Shown here: one piece after another, positions 1-8,126 of the stretch
Layout: each line of letters opens with the position of its first letter
Position numbering within the stretch: position 1 is the first letter of the stretch
DNA from: Candidatus Zixiibacteriota bacterium
GTDB taxonomy: Bacteria; SM23-81; DAOVCL01
Length of the DNA stretch: 19,168 bases
Reading direction: 5' to 3'
NCBI GenBank assembly: GCA_030670005.1
Contig: DAOVCL010000014.1
Span: 1-19,168, forward strand
The notes under the pieces: model-generated
Told to the model about the DNA's origin: nothing
The model's input: the letters and a program-made list of their open reading frames with translations, nothing else
Databases searched by the model: none
Position numbers and translations under genes: made by a program

Positions 1-1767
1 GGTGAAACCAGATGGGGTGAGCCTGGTCAGGTTTCCCAGAACAGACCTGAAGTTGTTCGTGGGATGGTTATAGACCACCGCATAGTTCTCCTTAAAGGCT
101 ATCAGGCCCAACTTGTCCTTCTTGCGGTAGGCATCCCGATAGACCAGGGCCAGGGCATTGGCCACCGCGGGGATGAAGTGGGCAGTGGAGGAGCTGACAT
201 CAACCACCAGGACTATGGTCATCGGTGCCCGATATTGGCGGAACCAACTCCTCAGATCTCCAGACTCGATCTTTACCCCTTTGCCCAAGGTGGAGAGGCC
301 ATGGCTCAAGAGTGAGGAGATCAGGGTAGGGATGAGGGCTAAATTAGAGAAGCTACTGGACTTTGTGGGCTGATACCTTACCCCCCTGCCCCGATCCTGG
401 GAGGTGATGGTTGGCGCCCTGCGACCCAAATATGATCTGGAGATCGAGGGGGACCTTGTTCTGGATGGCCTAAGCTGAAATCCTTTGATGAAATTCTTCA
501 AGGAATCCAATACCTTTTGAGCAGAGATTATGGGGGAACGGAGATGAGGCAAGATGGCCCTTACAGGTGCGCCCATTATAAATTGGGGGATCTCCCTGAA
601 GAGATTCGTCTCCTTCTTTTTAGGAGATGGAATTCGCTCACTTTTCTCATAGGTTTCTTCCCTCCGTTTTTCCTCCCTGTGCCTTGTGACTATGTTGGAG
701 AGAGCATAAACCCTTTCCCCTCTCTTCGGTCCTAAAAAGGAAATTTCGAAGGCCTTTTTTATCTCCTCTCTGCTGGCCGGCTGTTCAAATCCACCCTTAC
801 GGGTGCGATGGCCCAAGGCCAGATAGGCAGCCTGAAGAAGGTGCTCCCTCTCCACCTTTTCCTTTCCCTGAAAAGAGGCTAAGGTCAAAGCGGCCTTGGT
901 GATGATTATGTCCGGACGGAGGCCATCAACCTCCAGCTTTATGCAGGCAGAGGAGATAGCCCTGAGCATCTGCTCGGAGATGGTGACCTTCTTCAGATTA
1001 TCCCTGGCCTTGATAATCCTTCCCCTGAGGTCTTCCTGTTGCTGGGAATAGGATCTGATAAGAAAGTAAGGATCGGCCTCGAAAAGGATGTTTCTCTTTA
1101 TGACCTCGGTCCTTTCCCCCTCATCCCTGAGGTTGGGCACCTCTACGGAGAGGGCCATCCGATCCAAGATCTGAGGCCTTAGCTCCCCTTCCTCTGGATT
1201 CATCGTCCCCACCAGGATAAAGCGGGAGGGATGGGAGACCGATACCCCCTCCCTTTCAATGCTGTTCCAGCCAGAGGCAGCGGCATCCAGGATGTCATCG
1301 GTGATGTGATCGGGAAGGAGGTTTATCTCATCCACATAGAGGATGTTCTGGTTAGCCAGAGCCAATATCCCTGGCTGTAAGGCTTTAACTCCCTCTTTAA
1401 GGATCTTCTCCACATTGATAGATCCAATCAACCTGTCCTCGGTAGTCCCCAAGGGAAGATTGATCACCCTCATCCTCCTTTCCTCAGTTGGTAGTTTCTC
1501 CCCCTGGGAGAACCTCCTACGGCAATCCTGGCACATATTGGTGGGGTCCTGGGGGTTACAGCCAAAGGGACAACCAGAGACTACCGGAAGAGGGGGGAGG
1601 AGGTCAACGAAGGAGTGGACCACGGTGCTCTTCCCGCTTCCCTTTGGCCCCTTGATGAGCAAGCCCCCGATGCGAGGGTTTATGGCGTTGAGGATCAAGG
1701 CCAGCTTTAGCTCCTCCTGATCCACCAGGGCAGCAAAGGGAAAGTTTGCCCTTCCTTCCTCGATCAT
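1..1767 (-). CDS. Fused ChlI/ChlD-type AAA+ and VWA metal-chelatase-like protein (3' end outside the window)
   Basis: The frame is open for 589 codons from ATG 1767 down to base 1, so the C-terminus is missing. Seen: Walker A GPKGSGKS at residues 40-47; a Cys set C66, C70, C79, C82 (CPFG.. and C..C) typical of the BchI/ChlI family; Walker B YVDEIN with D146 and E147; MNP at 189-191; DRM with the expected arginine finger near R203; and a C-terminal von Willebrand A domain with the metal-binding DxSxS motif starting at D523. This order (AAA+ then VWA) is that of fused BchI-BchD proteins, which power metal insertion into tetrapyrroles or act as MoxR-like ATPase/VWA pairs. The start is supported by AAAGGAG 5-6 nt upstream and a promoter at 1810-1838. 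No large catalytic chelatase subunit (ChlH/CobN) is visible here, so the substrate is unknown. Confidence 0.85.
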   Translation of the reverse strand, partial: MIEEGRANFPFAALVDQEELKLALILNAINPRIGGLLIKGPKGSGKSTVVHSFVDLLPPLPVVSGCPFGCNPQDPTNMCQDCRRRFSQGEKLPTEERRMRVINLPLGTTEDRLIGSINVEKILKEGVKALQPGILALANQNILYVDEINLLPDHITDDILDAAASGWNSIEREGVSVSHPSRFILVGTMNPEEGELRPQILDRMALSVEVPNLRDEGERTEVIKRNILFEADPYFLIRSYSQQQEDLRGRIIKARDNLKKVTISEQMLRAISSACIKLEVDGLRPDIIITKAALTLASFQGKEKVEREHLLQAAYLALGHRTRKGGFEQPASREEIKKAFEISFLGPKRGERVYALSNIVTRHREEKRREETYEKSERIPSPKKKETNLFREIPQFIMGAPVRAILPHLRSPIISAQKVLDSLKNFIKGFQLRPSRTRSPSISRSYLGRRAPTITSQDRGRGVRYQPTKSSSFSNLALIPTLISSLLSHGLSTLGKGVKIESGDLRSWFRQYRAPMTIVLVVDVSSSTAHFIPAVANALALVYRDAYRKKDKLGLIAFKENYAVVYNHPTNNFRSVLGNLTRLTPSGFT

Positions 1768-1809
1768 ATCTTCTCCTTTCTTAGATCCGATAACATCTTC
1801 CCTTAAAGT

Positions 1810-1838
1810 AACATACCAAAATGATAAGGGAATGTCAA
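1810..1838 (-). promoter_or_regulatory. Sigma-70-type promoter of the chelatase-like gene
   Basis: On the minus strand TTGACA (1838-1833), a 17-bp spacer and TATGTT (1815-1810) with an upstream TGG giving an extended -10. Predicted transcription start is near 1803, leaving a leader of about 35 nt with an AAAGGAG ribosome site before ATG 1767. Confidence 0.75.
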
Positions 1839-1866
1839 ACCCTTTCTCCCCTGACCGCTCAGTTGA

Positions 1867-1902
1867 TCTCCGTCAGGGCAGGAGCCCTACCAGCACGGGA
1901 GA
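1867..1902. other. Hairpin between the divergent chelatase and recG promoters
   Basis: An inner stem AGGGC/GCCCT (1875-1879 with 1884-1888, loop AGGA) sits inside an outer, slightly bulged pairing TCTCCGT (1867-1873) with ACGGGAGA (1895-1902). It lies upstream of both start sites, so it is more likely a DNA element than part of either leader. No known riboswitch consensus was recognised. Confidence 0.35.
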
Positions 1903-1942
1903 GCCGAAGTTGAGGGCCTATGTCAATTTTAGCCCATTCCCC

Positions 1943-1970
1943 TTGACTAAAGCACCCAGATAGTTATATT
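1943..1970 (+). promoter_or_regulatory. recG promoter, probably giving a leaderless transcript
   Basis: TTGACT (1943-1948), 16-bp spacer, TATATT (1965-1970). The -10 ends 6 nt before the recG ATG at 1977, so the usual start site (about 7 nt downstream) falls on the A of the start codon. There is no Shine-Dalgarno sequence before the ATG. Confidence 0.6.
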
Positions 1971-1976
1971 TCCTTT

Positions 1977-4058
1977 ATGAGCCCCGCAGAGCTTGACCTT
2001 TCAGCTCCTATCCAGTTCCTGAAAGGGGTTGGGCCGAAGCGAGCCAAAGCCCTTAAGGAGGTAGGGGTGGAGACCGTGGAGGATCTCCTCCTCTACCTTC
2101 CCCACAGGTATGTGGACCGCAGCCTGCTTACCCCTATAAGCCGCCTGCAGGTAAACTCCACGGCCACCATTCTGGCCAAGGTAGTGGGAATAAGGGAGGA
2201 GAAAGGCAGAAGAAGGAGGTTGGTAGCGATCCTGGGGGATGGAACTGGCTTTGTGGAGTGCGTCTGGTTTCAGGGGTATAAATACATCAGGGGACTCTTA
2301 AGGGGGGGGGAGAGGGTAATGGCCAGCGGGCCAGTAAGGTTCTTTGGCAGGTTGCAGATGCCCCATCCCGAGTTTGAGATCCTGGAAGGGGAGGAGGAGG
2401 AGCTCATCCACACCGGAAGGATAATACCGATCTACCCCTCCACTGCAGGCCTAAAGGCCATCGGGTTATCTAACAGATCCCTGCGCAGCTTGATCAAGGG
2501 GCTCTTGGATTCCCTCCTCCCCCAGGTAGAGGAGACATTGCCCCTGGAGGTTATCCGCAGGCACTCCCTTCTCCCTCGCCAGGAGGCCATTAGCAACCTC
2601 CACTTTCCCACCTCCGGGGAGCTTACAAAGAGAGCCAGGGAAAGGTTGGCCTTTGAGGAGTTCTTCTTCTGGGAGTTAGTTATGGCCCTGCGCCAGGGGA
2701 GAAGGATCAGGAAAAAAGGCCTGCAATTCAAAAAGCCGGGTTCCCTGGTAAGGGACTTTATCGCAGGCCTTCCATTCGAGCTGACCTCTGCCCAGAGGAG
2801 GGTGTTGAGGGAGATATACCGGGATGTCTCCAGTGGAAAACCGATGCACAGGCTCCTACAAGGGGATGTGGGATCGGGGAAGACCATAGTTGCCCTGATC
2901 TCCCTTCTCTGGGCCGTAGAGAACGGTTATCAGGCAGCCCTGATGGCCCCCACGGAGATACTTGCCGAGCAGCATTACCATACCCTGCGGGGCCTTCTGG
3001 GCCCGATAGATCTGGAGACCCGCCTTCTGGTGAGCGGGATCCCCAAGGCCAGAAGGGAGGAGACCTTAGATGGAATAGGGAAGGGGGTTACGAAGGTGGT
3101 GCTCGGAACCCATGCCCTCATTGAGGAGGGGGTGAGCTTTTGCAATTTGGGGTTGGCGGTCATCGATGAACAGCACAAATTCGGAGTGGTGCAGAGGGCA
3201 TCCCTCAGGGGAAAGGGCTCCTCACCCCACCTATTGGTGATGACCGCTACACCCATCCCCCGTTCCTTAGCCCTTACCGTCTATGGGGACCTGGATATCT
3301 CCGTCTTGGATGAGCTCCCTCCGGGAAGGAGAAGGGTAAAGACCATCTGGAGGGATGAGAGGGCCAGGGAGAAGGTCTATTCCTTCCTCAGGGACAAGAT
3401 AAGGGAGGGGAGACAGGTCTATATCATCTGTCCATTGGTGGAGGAGTCGGAGAAGTTGGATCTAAGGGCCGCCACCCAGATGGCCGAACACTTGGGGAAG
3501 GAGGTCTTCCCAGAATTTAAGGTGGATCTCCTCCATGGGAGGATGAGGGGGGAGACCAAAGAGGAGATAATGGGGAGGTTCAGAAGGGGGAAGATAGACA
3601 TCCTTGTCTCCACTACTGTGGTTGAGGTGGGGGCCGATGTCCCTAATGCGGCCATCATCCTGGTTGAGCATGCCGAGAGGTTTGGCCTCTCCCAACTTCA
3701 CCAGATGAGGGGAAGGGTAGGAAGGGGGGAGCATCAATCTTACTGCATACTCCTGGTCTCCTATCCCCTCTCCTCAGAGGCCAGGGAGAGGATAGAAACC
3801 ATCTGCCGAACCACCGACGGATTCAGGATAGCGGAGGCGGACCTCAGGTTAAGGGGGCCAGGGGAGTTTATGGGGACCAGGCAACATGGCCTGCCTCAGT
3901 TTAAGGTAGCTAATCTGGCCTCCGATGGTCCCCTTCTGTGTAGGGCCCGTGAGGAGGCCTTCGCGCTTGTCTCTAAGGGTCAGGCCTTGAAGGAACCATA
4001 TAAGGGAATACTTTTACGCAGATTTCGGGAGGGAGGAAAGCTTTTGGAGGCTGGATAG
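1977..4058 (+). CDS. recG: ATP-dependent DNA helicase RecG
   Basis: The 693-residue product has the full length of Escherichia coli RecG. RecG remodels stalled replication forks and Holliday junctions in the cytoplasm. Seen: N-terminal helix-hairpin region with the LKGVGPKRA motif at 15-23; wedge/OB-fold region about 60-150; Walker A GDVGSGKT at 296-303; motif II DEQH at 397-400 followed by KFGV, the RecG signature; TATP at 423-426; motif V with TTVVEVGADVPNA around 546-558; motif VI QMRGRVGRG at 576-584. The start is fixed: an in-frame TGA at 1944-1946 closes the frame and no other start codon lies between it and ATG 1977. No ribosome binding site precedes the ATG. It is divergent from the chelatase gene and is followed by a 266-bp spacer with an inverted repeat. 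Confidence 0.97.
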   Translation: MSPAELDLSAPIQFLKGVGPKRAKALKEVGVETVEDLLLYLPHRYVDRSLLTPISRLQVNSTATILAKVVGIREEKGRRRRLVAILGDGTGFVECVWFQGYKYIRGLLRGGERVMASGPVRFFGRLQMPHPEFEILEGEEEELIHTGRIIPIYPSTAGLKAIGLSNRSLRSLIKGLLDSLLPQVEETLPLEVIRRHSLLPRQEAISNLHFPTSGELTKRARERLAFEEFFFWELVMALRQGRRIRKKGLQFKKPGSLVRDFIAGLPFELTSAQRRVLREIYRDVSSGKPMHRLLQGDVGSGKTIVALISLLWAVENGYQAALMAPTEILAEQHYHTLRGLLGPIDLETRLLVSGIPKARREETLDGIGKGVTKVVLGTHALIEEGVSFCNLGLAVIDEQHKFGVVQRASLRGKGSSPHLLVMTATPIPRSLALTVYGDLDISVLDELPPGRRRVKTIWRDERAREKVYSFLRDKIREGRQVYIICPLVEESEKLDLRAATQMAEHLGKEVFPEFKVDLLHGRMRGETKEEIMGRFRRGKIDILVSTTVVEVGADVPNAAIILVEHAERFGLSQLHQMRGRVGRGEHQSYCILLVSYPLSSEARERIETICRTTDGFRIAEADLRLRGPGEFMGTRQHGLPQFKVANLASDGPLLCRAREEAFALVSKGQALKEPYKGILLRRFREGGKLLEAG

Positions 4059-4094
4059 GAAGATTTTTCCCTTTTTAGTCTGAATAATTCGCAT

Positions 4095-4223
4095 GCCACA
4101 AAGGCACCAAGCCCCAAAGTCTTGATTAAATATAGACTAAGCGAATGTCCATAGGTTAATGCAGAGAAACTCAGTTTAATAAACGAGTGTTTTTATGTTT
4201 AATCTTTTCAGTGACTTAGTGGC
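4095..4223. repeat. Imperfect inverted repeat (GCCACAAAGGCACC family) after recG
   Basis: Left arm 4095-4111 begins GCCACAAAGGCACC; the right arm near 4207-4223 ends GTGACTTAGTGGC, whose complement begins GCCACTAAGTCAC. About 12 of 17 positions pair. The enclosed DNA is AT-rich and non-coding. Such CACAAAGGCAC-like spacers are common low-complexity intergenic repeats in environmental bacteria. Confidence 0.5.
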
Positions 4224-4313
4224 TAATTTTTTTTGATAATTCAGGTTAGGGAGGGAGTTCCCTTGTAGATTCTTGATTTTGGGGTTATCCCGTACTTTTT
4301 GACCTAACCCTTT

Positions 4314-4329
4314 TGGCATAGCTTTTGCA
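4314..4329 (+). promoter_or_regulatory. Sigma-54-like -24/-12 promoter candidate
   Basis: TGGCATA-GCTT-TTGCA matches the sigma-54 consensus TGGCACG-N4-TTGCW at the invariant GG and GC, with the required 10 bases between them. The expected start site is about 4339-4341, immediately before the in-frame TTG 4340 and GTG 4343. No enhancer-binding protein site or sigma-54 activator gene is visible, so a chance match is possible. Confidence 0.35.
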
Positions 4330-5350
4330 GAGCAATAAATTGGTGAATCGAGAGATATCGGATTTCGAAGAGGGAACTGACCTCCTTCTTCTGGCTGAGG
4401 GACTTTTGGAGGATATAGAGCTGGAGAAAAGGAGGGTGAGTTCGGTGGTGAGGAGGTGCCTGAGACTCTCCCGGCTTATGGAGGATCGAGAGGCTGCCCT
4501 CTGGTTTGGTTTGGAGCTGGATGGTTTCTCCAAGGAGAACCTCCCTCCAGATGGGGGAGGTATAGGCTTCGACCGCCTCCTTTTGAAGAGCGCCCGCGTC
4601 TTCACCCGTGAGGAGAGCGAGACCCACCAGAAGAGGGCCTATCTGAACAAGCTTCCCTTGGTGGAGATAGAGGAGAGGATCAGGGAACTCAAGGAGGAGC
4701 TCTCCCAGACCAGATACCCCCCTGGCCTATTCTATCCCTCAGAATATTCCCCTCAGGTGGAGAGGGCCCTGACCAGAGTCGACCAGGAGAGGTTAAAGAT
4801 CTCCCACCAGCTCACCGAATATCTCCTGGTCTATGAGAGAATAAAGGGGAAGGTCTACAATTGGGTTTTGGCGACTTGGACATCCCTTAACCTCTCCCGT
4901 CTCCCCCGCGGTTTCTTAGGACGCACCCAGAGGATAGTGGAGAGCGACTTAAAGGACCTCTGCCCCACGGCAATCTCCCAGTTGGTCTCCAAGTATAGGG
5001 ATCTAAAGGAGAGAGGGGGAGATTGGGGAGATTTGATCGCCGAATGTGGTAAGCTCTTGAGGGCCTTCACCGATGCCGTCTATCCCTTTCAGGACGAGCC
5101 AATAGAGGGAAGCGATGGCCTGAAGAGGCAGGCAACCCCTGATCAATATTTCCTCAGGTTAACCGGCTTTGTCAGGGAGAAGACAGAGGAGGGACTCAGG
5201 AGAGATCTCCTCTTATCTCAGTTAAAAGGCCTTGAGGAAAGACTGGGGGCCTTCCTCCAACCCCTACCTCAACCCGATGAGGATGATGCCCACCTCTGTC
5301 TCATCCAGACCTATCTCCTCTTGGGAGAGCTGCTTAAGGCGATGAGGTAA
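4325..5350 (+). CDS. AbiTii-like domain protein (putative abortive-infection-related)
   Basis: A soluble protein of up to 341 residues without signal peptide or membrane segment. Residues about 15-75 (LL..AEGLLEDIEL, then VVRRCLRLSRLM, then WFGLELDGF) resemble the AbiTii domain pattern, in which a helical LLRk..lA segment is followed by W..lELnGY. The middle (about 115-170) is charged and helical, perhaps coiled-coil. Around residues 240-260 a W..LI..C.KLLRAF.DAVYP stretch resembles a segment that I recall, with less certainty, from HEPN-like abortive-infection proteins. The start is uncertain: TTG 4325, TTG 4340 and GTG 4343 are all possible; an in-frame TAG at 4319 excludes anything earlier, and no ribosome site is seen. 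It lies between recG and an exonuclease/helicase-like gene on the same strand. The family assignment is by eye; a biochemical function is not claimed. Confidence 0.6.
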   Translation: MQSNKLVNREISDFEEGTDLLLLAEGLLEDIELEKRRVSSVVRRCLRLSRLMEDREAALWFGLELDGFSKENLPPDGGGIGFDRLLLKSARVFTREESETHQKRAYLNKLPLVEIEERIRELKEELSQTRYPPGLFYPSEYSPQVERALTRVDQERLKISHQLTEYLLVYERIKGKVYNWVLATWTSLNLSRLPRGFLGRTQRIVESDLKDLCPTAISQLVSKYRDLKERGGDWGDLIAECGKLLRAFTDAVYPFQDEPIEGSDGLKRQATPDQYFLRLTGFVREKTEEGLRRDLLLSQLKGLEERLGAFLQPLPQPDEDDAHLCLIQTYLLLGELLKAMR

Positions 5351-5369
5351 CAGCCCACGGAGGTCAAGG

Positions 5370-5466
5370 ACAGGGGATCAAAAATCAGCAGTCAGGATTT
5401 TATCAGTTGCCGGCTGTCAGTTGTCAGTGATTTTCCTGATCTCTGGAAACTGATCCCTGTGAACTG
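5370..5466. repeat. GATCAG-family inverted repeat module, copy 1
   Basis: The left arm starts ACAGGGGATCA at 5370; the right arm 5431-5466 reads on the minus strand CAGTTCACAGGGATCAG and onward. That right arm matches 8127-8162 at 31 of 36 positions in opposite orientation. TCAGTTGTCAG-like units lie between the arms. Non-coding. Confidence 0.6.
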
Positions 5467-5485
5467 TTTTTTGCTCACTTTTTCC

Positions 5486-5514
5486 TTGAGCTATAAGGTC
5501 AGTGCCCTTATATT
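5486..5514 (+). promoter_or_regulatory. Promoter of the exonuclease/DinG-like gene, probably leaderless
   Basis: TTGAGC (5486-5491), 17-bp spacer, TATATT (5509-5514), then exactly 6 nt to ATG 5521. Both the -10 sequence and its distance to the ATG equal those of recG. No Shine-Dalgarno sequence is present. Confidence 0.55.
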
Positions 5515-5520
5515 GCCCAG

Positions 5521-8121
5521 ATGGGTAATGGATTAAGATTTCCTGTGAAAAGGTTTGTGGCCCTCGATCTGGAAACCACAGGCCTCGATGCGAAAAAGGA
5601 CTCCATCTTGGAGATAGGGGCGATTAAGGTAGAGGGGGACAAGGAGGTAGAGAGGTTCAGCCAGATAGTTGACCCTGGTGTTCCCATTCCTCCCTTTGTG
5701 GTCAGACTTACTGGAATTACCCCCCATCAGATCCGAGGGATGCCGCCGGTGGTTGAGGTCCTGCCCCACCTCCTCAGATTTGTGGGAGACTCCCACCTGG
5801 TAGCTCACAACCTCCCATTTGACCTCTCCTTCCTCAAAGGGGCTGCTCGCAGGGCTGGGTTGACCCTTCCCCAGTCTACTGGCTATGACACCCTTCAGCT
5901 CTCCCGGATAGCCCTCCCATCCCTCAGGAACCATAAGCTATCTACCTTGGCTTCCTGCTATTACCTCCCCTCCCAGGGAGGGCATCGGGCGCTCTCTGAT
6001 GCCCAGGTGGTGGTCCTGCTCTTCCCCCTTCTCCTCGCCGATCTGGCCCATCTCTCACCGCAGATAATATCCTGGTTGATCAGGCTCTCCCCGGCGGGCC
6101 CCCTATACTCCCTCTTCAGGGACCTCGCCGGATGGGACACCTCACCGACTAAAAAGGATACCAAACTCTTTAAAGACTTCTCCCAGCGGAGAGAAGGCAG
6201 GCCTATCCGCCCGAAGAAGGCGGACTTAGAAGCCAATCCTGTGGCCGAGGTGATAACCGCGGCCTTTAATCGCTCCCGGTTTCTCCTGGTTCAAGGAGTG
6301 GGGAAAAAATCGGCCTGGCTTCTGCCCACGATTGACTGGGCCGAGAAGAACTCCGAAAGGGTGATAATCTCGGCTCCGGCCAAAGCCCTCCGAGATATAC
6401 CCTTTCCCGCCAAGACCGTTTTCATCAAGGGGAGGGATAATTACCTCTGTCTGAAGAGGTTCTATACTGTCCTGGCCGAACCAGACCTCCTTCTAAACGA
6501 GAGGGAAAGGGAGGATATCCTCCCCCTGGTAGTCTGGGCAGATCAGACCAGATCTGGCGATATAGCCGAGAACTCCGGTTTCCAGCTCTTTCGTCACCTT
6601 GGCCTCTGGAGGAAATTGAACGCAGGTGGTAGTTTCTGCCTGGGGGAAAGGTGTGACTACTACCTACGTTGTTGGGTTACCAAGCTTAGGGAACTCTCCC
6701 AGGAGGCAAAGGTTATTCTGGTGGACCATTCCCTCCTTTGCTCCGATCTGACCTCAGACCGTCCTCTCCTTTCTCCCTACCGCTACCTTATCGCCGAGGA
6801 GGCAGATGATCTGGAGAGGGCCGCCGCCAGGTCTCTGGGGGTTGAGCTTGACCTCGAGGAGCTCTCCTCTTTTTTGGAGACGATATACAAGAGGGGTAAA
6901 CAGGAGACTGGTCTTGTTCCCCTGCTTTTAAAGGAGTTAAAAGCGGATTCCTCAAGGGTGGTTCTCCAAAATATGACCCTGGCGCTTAAGGAGGCGGTGG
7001 TAGAGGCAGGTAGGGCCAATAAGGACTTCTTCGCTCAGCTTTCTCAATGGATCCTGCAGAGGGTTGGTGACCAGAACCCCACCTATAGGGTTAGATATGG
7101 GCCCCATTGGCCCCTGAAGGATGATCCTCTCGTCGAGAGCCTGGCTGAAGTAAGGAAGAGGCTGGCTGAGATCTCAGCGGAATTGAAAGGTTGGGATGAG
7201 TTAAAGTGGATATTTCAGGCCCAGGCTGCTGACTGTGAGAAAATCCTCGCTAAGATTGACCATCTTCTCCACCCAGAGGGGGAGGATTGGGTCTGGTGGG
7301 TAGAGATGAGAGGGGAGAAACAGGCTTTTAGGCTTGTCTCCCTTCCCATAGACATCGCTCAAAGACTTAAGGAGAGTCTCTACAAGAACCTCTCAGCCGG
7401 GGTCTTTCTCTCAGTCGGCGGGGATTTCTCTTATCTGGCTAAAAAGTTGGGACTTAACCTCTTGGAGAGGAGGTTGGCTTATTATACTCCTCCTCGTCAA
7501 CCCTCTAACCAAATTCTACTCCTTCCTTCCTATCTTCCCCTTCCCCAGTCAGGCAAATTCACTGAGGGGGTGAGCGAGTTGATCAGGGAAATCGCTATGA
7601 AATTCCATGAGGGGACCCTCGTCCTCCTTCCCTCCCAGCGGATGCTCCAACCTATCTATAACCAACTGATGCCCCAGCTTTGCCGGGAGGATATTGACCT
7701 CTGGGCAGAGGGGTTCGATGGATCAAGATCAAAGGTCAGGGAGGCGTTTAGAGCCTCCCCTCAATCTGTCATTCTGGCCACCAATAACCCCCGGCTTGAT
7801 CTGCCGGTGCGGATCCTCATCCTGGTTAAGCTTCCCTTCCCGAACCCAAGAGAACCTCTGGTTGCGGCCAGGATGGAGAAATTGGATAAGGTGGGAATAG
7901 ACCCCTTCAACAGTTATTTGGTCCCTGAGACCATGACCAGGTTAAGAAGGACCTTGGAGGTGGTTATCAAAAGCCCAGAAAAAGGGGTGGTTCTCCTCTT
8001 TGATCGCCGGCTGATAGATAGGGCCTATGGGAAGCTATTCCTCAAGGGCCTTCCACTCAAGCCAGTAATCTGCAATAGCCAAGAGATGGTTATGAGGGAA
8101 ATCGAAAGGTGGTTGGGTTAA
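5521..8121 (+). CDS. DnaQ-type exonuclease fused to a DinG-like helicase domain with degenerate ATPase motifs
   Basis: 866 residues. The N-terminal part (about 10-185) is a DEDDh 3'-5' exonuclease: DLETTG (D16, E18), HNLPFD (H96-D101), and H155-x4-D160. From about 235 onward the layout follows the DinG/XPD-like helicases, including four cysteines placed for a 4Fe-4S cluster (C310, C373, C378, C384) and the LPFPNPREPL stretch near 771-780. The ATPase elements are altered: Walker A is reduced to QGVGKK (258-263), with Lys where Thr/Ser should bind Mg; motif II DEAH reads EEAD (426-429); the motif VI QxxGR reads RxxEV (about 810-815). So nuclease activity is likely, while ATP-driven unwinding is doubtful. 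An in-frame TAA at 5494 and the early DLET motif fix the start. The reading frame is unbroken, which argues for selection rather than decay. Confidence 0.85.
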   Translation: MGNGLRFPVKRFVALDLETTGLDAKKDSILEIGAIKVEGDKEVERFSQIVDPGVPIPPFVVRLTGITPHQIRGMPPVVEVLPHLLRFVGDSHLVAHNLPFDLSFLKGAARRAGLTLPQSTGYDTLQLSRIALPSLRNHKLSTLASCYYLPSQGGHRALSDAQVVVLLFPLLLADLAHLSPQIISWLIRLSPAGPLYSLFRDLAGWDTSPTKKDTKLFKDFSQRREGRPIRPKKADLEANPVAEVITAAFNRSRFLLVQGVGKKSAWLLPTIDWAEKNSERVIISAPAKALRDIPFPAKTVFIKGRDNYLCLKRFYTVLAEPDLLLNEREREDILPLVVWADQTRSGDIAENSGFQLFRHLGLWRKLNAGGSFCLGERCDYYLRCWVTKLRELSQEAKVILVDHSLLCSDLTSDRPLLSPYRYLIAEEADDLERAAARSLGVELDLEELSSFLETIYKRGKQETGLVPLLLKELKADSSRVVLQNMTLALKEAVVEAGRANKDFFAQLSQWILQRVGDQNPTYRVRYGPHWPLKDDPLVESLAEVRKRLAEISAELKGWDELKWIFQAQAADCEKILAKIDHLLHPEGEDWVWWVEMRGEKQAFRLVSLPIDIAQRLKESLYKNLSAGVFLSVGGDFSYLAKKLGLNLLERRLAYYTPPRQPSNQILLLPSYLPLPQSGKFTEGVSELIREIAMKFHEGTLVLLPSQRMLQPIYNQLMPQLCREDIDLWAEGFDGSRSKVREAFRASPQSVILATNNPRLDLPVRILILVKLPFPNPREPLVAARMEKLDKVGIDPFNSYLVPETMTRLRRTLEVVIKSPEKGVVLLFDRRLIDRAYGKLFLKGLPLKPVICNSQEMVMREIERWLG

Positions 8122-8126
8122 GGCAA

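Noticed and set aside
1343..1720. 125-codon plus-strand frame
   Set aside because: Opposite to the Walker A, Cys and Walker B region of the chelatase-like gene.
1867..1902. Riboswitch in the chelatase leader
   Set aside because: The hairpin is upstream of both predicted start sites and has no known riboswitch core.
2432..2887. 151-codon minus-strand frame inside recG
   Set aside because: Antisense shadow of conserved RecG sequence with no family match or ribosome site.
4059..4078. Terminator just after recG (GGAA...TTCC followed by TTTTT)
   Set aside because: Only 4 bp of stem; too weak to support.
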